A DNA stretch of 64,000 nucleotides from Ptychodera flava (Eukaryota; Hemichordata; Enteropneusta; Ptychoderidae), in contig NC_091935.1 in the NCBI RefSeq assembly GCF_041260155.1, positions 39,202,803 to 39,266,802 on the forward strand, given 5' to 3'. Positions within the stretch are counted from its first letter, which is position 1; each line of letters begins with the position of its first letter. A program made the position numbers and the translations under genes. The notes beneath the pieces were generated by a model. That model ran no database searches and was not told the origin of the DNA. It saw nothing but the letters and a program-made list of their open reading frames with translations. Positions 56,123 through 64,000 of this stretch are shown in pieces.

Positions 56123-58295
56123 GTAAGAACGAGCACTGCATGGGTCCAAACGCGGTATAGCTGTAAAGTCGGTCAACAGTTTTCACTGACGCCATGCCAT
56201 ATGCAATCTGATGACTGTTTGGATGCACGTGGTTTGATCATTCAGGTTTAATTACGGCAAATTTTGAAAAACACAACTTGAAGTGAACTAGCTAGATATT
56301 CATTATGGCAAGATACCAAGTATATCAAAGATACAGGCTACGGTTTCTCTAAATTTCTGTTTAAAAGCACCGCTGTTACACCAAACATGCCAAGTAAATG
56401 GAGTACAGTGTCAAGGTCACGGTTCTCTCAAAGCTGGGCTCGATGAAAGAAAGAGCGAGTCAAAGAATTCAGCTCACTCTATGTACGGTACTGCAATTGC
56501 TATGTACGGTCTAGGCACAGCACAGTACAGTACAGTCGCTCGAATAATTTTTCATTTTCCTGGGTGTAGACTGCATGCAATGCCGTTGAGCCTCAACCTC
56601 TGGCGAAATTCTGGCTGCAGACGTGATACCCATATCTCTTCTATTGCCAAATTATAAGCAATCACAGCACCGCGCGCGCAGTAGGCCGAATGCTTTTGCA
56701 GGGATTACCCTGGCTCAAGAACGGCATGAGATAAAATCGCACATGAAAAAAAAAACAGTGGGAGAATTTCAAAGTCTGTGGGAACCGGACCTAACTTTCC
56801 CTGATTTTCTGCATATTGGTTAATTTGCATAACAATACACTCAATGAGACAGTTTTCGGACGACCTCAGTTTTCAGACATTTATTTGACATGCTGTTCTT
56901 TATACTCACTTCGCTCCGTTTTGATAGCGTTTTACAAGTCATGCTACAGCATATTAAGTCAGGTGACGCTGCCGTCCCGTTTTGGATTTTTTTTGTAAAA
57001 GCTATTTCGGGCGCTACAAACTTGGTGAAGTTTAGCCACATCGTACAATACGAGGTGTAGAACGCAACACACAGGGACAGACCTTGCTGCAGTACAGTAG
57101 CTCGAGGTTTTGCCTGGGTATTTGGGTCGGACGGCAAAACCAGAGCTACAGATCCAACCATCCAGAGAGAGTGCAGGTGCCGAACGTCTGGACGTTCGGC
57201 GCGCCTTGCAAAGTTATTCGGCGAATCCGGCGTTCTTCTCCTTACCGGTTTACCTTCTAATACTATTTTGCACCTACCCGCTCAAGGATGTCTCGCTATT
57301 TATCCAAAGTACTGCCGTTCGGCAGGTTTTTGTGTGCCGATCGCGGGTTACTCACTGAATGGGACGCCATGTTTGAAGGGATGACGTCACAGTCTCGCAC
57401 ATCCACGTTCCTATCCTATTAGCATAACAATGCACACATTTACGTTGTACGTGTACGCTGCAGCGCTGCGCTGGCTCTTTCAGTTTTCATAACTACTGAC
57501 CGGCCGAACTCCGAAATGAAGACGATTGATATTATATGATAATTTTTTATGAAAAAATTTCAGAGAAATGTTATAATGTGTAAATACGTACGTGCATGTA
57601 TTCATGAAAGTGATTGTAAATGATTATTTGATCACGCTATTAAAGCCACAATACAAACGACAGCATCGACGAAACAGCAAAAGCAGACGGGAAACGAAAA
57701 GCAAACAAGGTTTTCATAAAAGTGAGGGAAGCTGCCAAGAACAAGGTAAGCAACTTTTCAAAGGCAAAAAAATAAAGTCATCTGTTGTTTCCTAAGTGGT
57801 GTTGTGTGCGATATTTCTTATCGATGTCCGAGGAGGCAAGAACGAAACCCTCCGACAACCTTTGTATGCGATAAAGAAATCGAATTGTCTCTAAGTGTAC
57901 CCACCTTCGGTTGAATACTTTCTAAAAAATTTCAATGGGATTTAAATACTGATGCTATCTTGAAGGAAGGGCAACAGCGATTGTATTTTTAAGGAAACTG
58001 CTTTCCTTCATGTTTGATAGATAAATCTTATCCATTACAGTGAAAGCGTTGTTTCATTCTCGCTCATCTGGTGGCTTCATCTGACAATCAAAGACATATT
58101 AACTTCACAGAATTTTATCACTTACCTTAAAATTAGAATATCAAGAGAAGTCTGTCACTTTATGATCAGCTAGTACTTAGGAAAAGCCCCGATCAATTGT
58201 TTAAAGCGCAGTGGTCGTCGCGCTGCGCTTGCGCGCTGTGTTTGTTGATAAACATTAGATATTACCCACAAACCTTGCGTGCTAGAAGTTTCAAA
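56123..58295. other. Stretch between candidate exon and ballast-domain gene
   Basis: Contains a perfect short hairpin (GCCGAACGTC / GACGTTCGGC, 57179-57200), a candidate exon near 57.7 kb, and no other recognisable feature. Locally richer in GC and CpG near 57.1-57.5 kb, as might be expected near a promoter. Confidence 0.4.
57664..57745 (+). CDS. Candidate internal exon, lysine-rich
   Basis: A frame ending AAGNK-like residues (motif KVFIKVREAAKNK) stops in phase 0 at a consensus donor (ACAAG then GTAAGC). Acceptor choice is ambiguous (AG at 57663, 57677 or 57686). It may link the exon at 56.04 kb with a downstream gene, but the phases could not be reconciled. Confidence 0.25.
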
Positions 58296-61085
58296 ATGGT
58301 CGAAGACAGCTTCGCTCTAAGCGAAATTGAAGCTGCCCTCGCAGATGTGACAGCAACTGAAGATCCTAGGTCCTGCAATTGCAGTGGAGTTTGCGGACGT
58401 AAGAGAGGACGAGGAGCATGTCCATGCAGAGCGTTCCACGAGTTCTGCAAAACGGCATGCACTTGTGGAAAGCGACGACCGTGTTCTAACATAGCTGTAC
58501 AGGTACAGTATGATTATGTGTCACTCTCTTGTAAGCTTGTCGATGTGACGGACTGCAAACAGTCTGTTTCTCGAATTTTAGAGACCCATATCAGCAATGT
58601 CAAGCTCCTGTAGACAATCAAATACGAACTTTCAGCCTTTCGGCTGTAAAACTAATGCAAACTTGACGTCTTGTGTAAACGAAAATCGTGCACCAATGCA
58701 AACATGTACTACCCTCGCTCCGCCAATACTCGGATCGTACCAAATCTCAGATGTACCATGCAACTACTCATCTCAACATTCATTGCGATGTTTCAGAACA
58801 GTTTTTACTTGCTATGATTTTTTTTAACTTTTAAACATTTCGTACTTATAGATTTTCATACAAACCTTTGGTGCGGTTGCTACAAAAATCGTCGGTGTTT
58901 GTGACGTTCAATTTATACCTCCACCATGGTGGGACAAATTCCTCAGGAACCGGACGTTTCGCTCACTACGGCTATTCATGTGTAGTTATGGGGTTCGTAG
59001 TTGTGAACGTGAATTAAATTTTGTCCAATCAGCTTAACCGTATCGTTCACCGGAAACATGAAATTTTCCAAAACTCGGACGGCGTGAAACATGCCCTGTG
59101 TTACACTGGTGGTGTACCGGTTACGTACACTACCGTCGATCGCTCGCAATTGGTAACCATGAAGTCATCTACAGCGTAGTACAATTTTCCTTTGTCTTGT
59201 AGGCATACGTACATAAAATCTAGGCAATTTTATTTGAAACGTCAATAATTGTAAAAAATTGGATTACTACACACAAAATGTGCTTTGATGAACATTAGAA
59301 AAATCTAATCTCTAACTTCGAAGTGGTTGATTATTGGCGGAGCCGTCCGAATAATAGCGATGTTGTCTCTCGTTCCCAGAAATTTTGCCAAATCATATTT
59401 GTGTGTGACTGTGGACTGGGCACACCTCCAGTGGGGAAAGGCGTCTAAGTAATCAATGGATAGCTTGGTTCCTTCAGTACAATGTGCCCATTTAGTTTTC
59501 TCGTCCGAGTACTGGAGGAGTCTGTCAGAGAACACAAATATTACACAACTCTGTTCAAATGAACAACCATGGGAAAGGAAAAAACACTGTTATCATGATT
59601 AATTTCACTAAAATTTGAAAGTATAGATTTCTAGGCCAAGAACTGTCGAACTGTACATCAAACTGTACTGTCAAACTGTACATCAAACTGTACTGTACTG
59701 TCATCGAACTGTACTGTCAAACTGTACATCAAATAAGACAAAGGGATAATTGTTAGAACCTTAGTATTTGACTCTAAGTAAAGATTATCTCAAAATTGAA
59801 ACCACAAAAATATTTCAATTATGTGTCATGTTATAGTACTGGCATGATGCAGCATCAGTTTGTGATAATGGTCATAATAATGAAGTTTTTGGCAAAAGCA
59901 CTTATAATGATTTATTGATCAAACTCCTTGTTTTAGCTTTTTGTACAGGTAAATGTAAGGGTCTAAGCACTTTTTTGCCTAGTAAATATGTGAATGCAGG
60001 TGTCATATAATTGTTATAATCATTTCATAGGATTCAACATCTGATGATGAAGAGGGAAGTGAAAACCATCCACCTGCATCAGAATCTGTGAAGAAAAGGC
60101 CACGTGACACCCAGGAACAGCAAACACAAGCAGAATTGTTGGAAGAAAATGAGAGGCAGATGAAGGTATATATTATCATGTTGTGTGCACTCTTGATCAT
60201 GGAATAAACTTGTTGAGAATGCATAAGAAAACCACTGATACAATATCCCTCAAATATGTATTGGTAAACTGAATAGAGAAACCCATACAAGTATACAGTT
60301 ATTTAAAAAATGTTTGTACATGTTGGGTTTTCAAGGACGTGTGCTGCAATATAGTTATAGACTGTCAGCTCCATCATGTGAGAAACCCTTCTAATTTTAC
60401 ACACAATTTACTTTTGCATGGTATATTATGGAACGCAACGATGTCATTTTGCCCACTGCCGAATTCAATTAAATGAAATTTCATATTCATCTATGGTAAA
60501 TAAGTTTACAGAATAAATGGTTCGTTTTTGAAAGTTCAAGCTAAACTCGTTGGACTATGATATTTTTCTATCAAACAGGAGTTTGTACAAAAGGCAACCA
60601 GGGAAGATCTAGAGACTTTGACTTTAGAGCTACTTCGGCGTCAGCCAGGAGCTTGGTGTGACGTTCAACAACTACATCCAGCTCCCAACCCGTATCCACA
60701 ACCTGGACCTGGTAGTGTACCTTCTTGGTGTAAATGTGGGCACTGCTGTGAAATGCCAACTCAGCAGGAAAATAAATGTTGTGCCACGCGTCGAAACCAA
60801 ACATGCATCACCGATAACTGGCTCTTCACTCACCTTGTCCTGGATGCAAATGTTCTTGAGATAGCTATGCGGTGTATAGCTGATACATATGCTGAGGAAC
60901 AGTTGAGAGACAATGCATGTTTTAGACATTATGCATACCGGCAATACATTTATTGGCAACATGGGAAACTTGGAGCTGGCAACCGCCGTGTTGTCCCCTC
61001 TTGTTGTGTATGGGCTATCAGGGGCAGATTTCCAAGCCCAAACAATATATATGTCGGCTATAAAGATGGTGCAATACAGGAATAG
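58296..61085 (+). CDS. Stand-alone P2X7 ballast-type zinc domain protein with N-terminal cysteine cluster
   Basis: Three exons, 58296-58502, 60031-60165 and 60579-61085, all in phase 0, give 282 residues. Residues 27-63 hold nine cysteines in a CXC-like pattern (CNCSGVC, ACPCR, CTCGKRRPC) likely to bind zinc. Residues 70-114 are acidic then basic, with a possible nuclear signal (KKRPRD) and a Gln/Glu-rich helix. Residues 115-282 match the intracellular C-terminal ('ballast') domain of P2X7 receptors: SWCKCGHC, NKCCATRR, TCITDNWLFTHLVLD, FRHYAYRQYIYW, VPSCCVWAIRGRFPS and a final GYKDG. In vertebrate P2X7 this domain coordinates zinc and binds guanine nucleotides; here no channel part is present, so the protein is probably soluble. 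The Met at 58296 has a good context, but upstream exons (56.0, 57.7 kb) might extend it. A 63-bp tandem repeat lies in the 3' UTR. Stand-alone ballast proteins are known from other animals; the function is unknown. Confidence 0.82.
59305..59521 (-). CDS. Candidate terminal exon nested antisense in the ballast gene's intron
   Basis: A 72-codon frame including stop (TAG at 59305-59307) follows a good acceptor (TTCTCTGACAG) on the minus strand. The peptide (motifs WAHCTEGTKLSIDYLDAFPH and KYDLAKFLGTRDNIAII) has a coding-like composition but no recognised family. No partner exon in phase 2 was assigned. Confidence 0.35.
59647..59732. repeat. Short tandem repeat of (T)CAAACTGTAC units
   Basis: Seven or so imperfect units alternating AACTGTACATCA and AACTGTACTGTC, in the first intron of the ballast-domain gene. 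Confidence 0.85.
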
Positions 61086-61315
61086 GGCGACATGTTTTAT
61101 TTTTGTGTTTCTAATCTCCTGACCGACTGTAAATTTCAGCTCCGACATGAAAATGAAAAAAAAAAAAAAAAAAACGTTTTTATTTGCACCGCCTCTGAGG
61201 CAATCACCCTAGCAACATTACCACCATCATCAAATTGTGAGATTGCAGCGACTCAATCTGAAAGGACAGAGAGTACTGAACACTGAACTGAAAGACAAGC
61301 AATTGCAGTGATAGT

Positions 61316-61474
61316 GAATGGACAGAACATTAAACTGAAACAAATACACGGTTTTTGTACTTAAAAATTGTAGAGACTGAATGGACAGAACATTAAACTG
61401 AAAGAAATACACGGTTTTTGTACTTAAAAATTGTAGAAACTGCATGGACAGAACATTGAACTGAAACAAATAAA
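61316..61474. repeat. 63-bp tandem repeat in the 3' UTR of the ballast-domain gene
   Basis: Two and a half units start at 61316, 61379 and 61442 (ATGGACAGAACATT). Each contains ACACGGTTTTTGTACTTAAA except the last, which is cut short and followed by AATAAAG, a possible polyadenylation signal. Confidence 0.88.
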
Positions 61475-62568
61475 GTTTTTTTTTTGTACTTTGGTAAGAC
61501 TGCCCGCCCTGCCAGAGTATTCCTCTGGAGATGAGAAACAAAAAAAATAAAGGGTCATCCTTAACATAACACACATAACACACATATTTATTTGGTGATG
61601 ATTACATTTATTATTTACATGACGCACATGTCACTGCAGTCATTTATGTGTTTGACACTTCAGTATCACTTCAAATGTTTTTTAGCAGACACAAATAAAG
61701 TAAATCATAAGTTTTTACAGCTGAACTGGTACTCTGTTTATAAGCATCACATTTGAACATTTTCCTTGCCCAGAAATATTGTGGAATGACTGTATGTTGT
61801 GTGAAATAAAGCTCTGACAAAGTAGTATGCAGCTGCCAGAGTAAGGTACATGAATTCTAAAAGACTAATTTAATGACAAAGCCGCAGTCATTGAAAATAA
61901 GAATTTACTTGACCCATGTTGCATCAATTTACACACCAACATGAAAAATGCAGAAGTTCTGACATTTTAGGAGACGTTGACCACTATGCATGCATTTATT
62001 GAGTCGGACAGCAAGTCCTATTACATGTAACTTTGCCCCCACTTGTTTTTCAGTGTTTGTTACATTGCAGCATTTTAAATGCAGGGAAAATTGCCTGAGG
62101 TACAGATACTGGGACTTTAAAAGAACAAGTCACTCACTTTTGACAGTATTTTAGTCATTTTATTTTCTTTTGATACATTTTTCATGATGTTCTGCTCATT
62201 AAATATGTTCAACTGCCGGTTACAATTAAAGTCACACCATGAAAATGGCCATAAAATATGGCTATTAAATTTTTGGTATATACCAATGCATGAGTAATGG
62301 AAATGATCATTGATAATGGCCATGTATAGAATTAGTTTATCTGTGACACAAAGAGATTTTGCCAATTTCAGTGTGCAGAACAAGCAGAACAACATAAATT
62401 ATCTTCAAAATAAACTAAAATAACCAAAACAATGTCAAAATGCATGACTTTGTCCCTTTGAATCAAATACTCGACAGAGTACACGGGCCATTACATTATA
62501 GCCTACAAAGTTTTAAAATATGGATTCGCACAGTAATATCCAGTCACAATGGGGTAAAAAATGGCCAA

Positions 62569-63589
62569 TTATGTGGAGCTGTTTCCACTTTCTCGGGAAC
62601 TTTTAGACTGTTCGAACCTACTCAAGTGTGCTTTCACTAATTTAGCTATATCTGGAGAGGGACACATGTTGATTCTCTTGAAGTTCCGGCCAGGATGATC
62701 TTCTGCCATTGATACATGTTGTGACAAATGACCTTCAACATCCAATCGCATTTGGAAGACACTCTTCTGCAAATCTGTGATGTATGTGTACTCCTTTGGC
62801 TTCAAAACAGCAGCTGGATAATACTGTTTGCTCAGTTTTGAATATCTGGCAATGAACCTAATAAAGAAGAAATCTATACTGTCTCAGATTGTTCCATCAG
62901 TTCAAAAAGTGAAATTTGTTCATTTAGGGAGAGGGGCTGACCTCAATTCAATTAGTGAACATCATTTTAGCACTTTCGTTTTGTGATCACAAGTTCTCTA
63001 GCAGCAATGGCAAAATGCTACTTTGTACTCGAAGGCAGACATCAGCATTTTGCACTTTCGAACTTTCGTTAAGGGTGAGAGGGGGGGGGGTGATCTAAAG
63101 CAGGGAATTTCGTTTCTTGAAGTTATGAGACAATCTTAGACAGTTCCTAACTTCAGTTGAAGATTTTTGCAGCTAAAAAGATATTTTCAAATAGAAAAAA
63201 AAAAACCAGAATAAAGAAACACAAAGTATATGTTGTAATAGCAATATTCGCTGGTTTGAGAGACAACTAATACAATGACTAGATTGTACATTCAATTTTT
63301 TTCAGAAACAGCTAAACTTTATAAACACATCTATGTGAAATGGGTACGAACTATGTTGGAGAATAAAAATAACACTTGCCCAACTATTACAGTGAATGTT
63401 ATTTGAGATGCATAACATTAGTTGAAGTGTTCATTAGAAAATTGTCACAAGATGTTTGTGAGAATTGCGGCTATGTATGCAGTACACATGTACCTTGGTT
63501 TTCCATCATCCCCAGTGACTTGTTCTCTGCTTGCATGTTGATTAAAGTCAATAGCTGCTAGGAGTATTCTAGCTTTGTAGCCAACATAT
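62569..63589 (-). CDS. C-terminal part of an unidentified metazoan gene (two exons, 5' part off window)
   Basis: Exon 63589-63494 and terminal exon 62857-62569 join in phase 2 and end in TAA, giving about 127 residues. The sequence has the layout GYKARILLAAIDFNQH, then R, then a DG turn (GDDGKPRFIARYSK), then KEYTYITDLQKSV and a final NMCPSPDIAKLVKAHLSRF. This pattern (AA-x-(D/H)-x-N, R, G, PK/SK, TYxY) resembles the C-termini of uncharacterised, often multicopy proteins seen in fish and marine invertebrates, possibly transposon-derived; this assignment is from memory and weak. The upstream part lies beyond the right edge. The intron contains a G-rich MITE. Confidence 0.6.
62875..63150. mobile_element. 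Short, internally deleted relative of the 52.1-kb MITE
   Basis: Left end ACTGTCTCAGATTGT and the complement of the right end (AACTGTCTAAGATTGTC) match the termini of the 52.1-kb element, and the left 120 bases align with it closely (phrase TCAATTCAATTAGTGAAC). At about 275 bp it lacks most of the interior. Confidence 0.75.
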
Positions 63590-64000
63590 CTAGAGAGGAA
63601 ATATAACCAAAAAATCAGTTGTACTTGCAATATACCAGGGTATAGAAATGCTGTCACTTTCTATTATGTTAACCAGAATGACTGTAATATGTTTAAAGGC
63701 GGAGCCTCCCTTTAAAAGGGTGCGAAGCTATGGCGGTGTTCATTGTGTAAGTGGACACCGAACAGGCAATACGCAGGCACACGCTCCAGAAAATGCCACT
63801 TTTTAGGTTTCCCTGGCCACAAAAACAAAAACAGACTGCCAAGTGGTCAGCGCGAAGTTGCTGCCGATCGAACTCTGTGGTTATATTCAAAGTCTAACGC
63901 GACTGGAAGACAATGTTTTAGGAAATTCCAGCGTTTGTGGTGGGGAATCAATGACTGTTAGTGATTTGAACCGACCGTCAATCAAATGCTTGGATAAACT
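63590..64000. other. Right edge, no supported gene
   Basis: An open frame at 63743-63961 and a second frame with an F-R-F-P ... W pattern were considered but not accepted. It presumably contains intron or upstream exons of the minus-strand gene that could not be recognised. Confidence 0.4.

Noticed and set aside
63720..63900. Frame with an F-R-F-P ... W pattern resembling part of a THAP zinc finger
   Set aside because: The expected leading cysteine pair and trailing C-x2-H are not in the same frame, and a stop codon interrupts the start.

Overview
The window is AT-rich animal nuclear DNA: genes are split by GT-AG introns, coding density is low, and the rest is filled with transposon remnants, foldback elements, satellites and microsatellites. 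The best guess is an invertebrate deuterostome (hemichordate, echinoderm or cephalochordate). The main reason is a Ty3/Gypsy element with the integrase-before-reverse-transcriptase order described for deuterostome Gmr1-like elements. The species cannot be named from the sequence.

Layout, left to right. (1) 1-7.4 kb, minus strand: the first eight coding exons of a secretory-pathway protein with redox-inactive thioredoxin folds (TXNDC16/ERp90-like); its 3' part lies off the left edge. (2) 9.7-14.8 kb, minus: a complete four-exon TauD/TfdA-family 2-oxoglutarate dioxygenase ending in KDEL. (3) 14.8-21.3 kb: repeats only. (4) 21.3-25.3 kb, plus: a complete four-exon single-pass membrane protein with two copies of a beta-rich, four-cysteine extracellular module (remotely CARDB/APHP-like). 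(5) 25.3-32.8 kb: repeats and a few weak candidate exons on the minus strand. (6) 32.8-39.0 kb: a full-length Gmr1-like LTR retrotransposon with near-identical LTRs but a broken coding region. (7) 40.3-51.9 kb, plus: a paralogue of the receptor-like gene, with a signal-peptide exon and one module exon about 11 kb apart; no membrane exon is visible. Its intron holds a degenerate TTAGG array, two satellite-like arrays, two foldback elements and a solo LTR of the same retrotransposon family. (8) 53.9-55.8 kb: two arrays of a palindromic 14-mer. (9) 56.0-61.1 kb, plus: a three-exon gene for a stand-alone P2X7 'ballast'-type zinc domain fused to a nine-cysteine cluster, with possible upstream exons. 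(10) 59.3-63.6 kb, minus: the 3' end of an unidentified multicopy-type gene and a lone candidate terminal exon.

The genes do not form an operon-like unit. The two receptor-like genes share exon design, intron phase (all phase 1) and a four-cysteine signature, so they form a local tandem family and are the best candidate for something undescribed. At least six copies of a roughly 350-bp TTAA-flanked MITE (piggyBac-like) are scattered over the left 28 kb. Exon-intron models were derived by eye from splice sites, reading-frame continuity and motif recognition; no database search was run.
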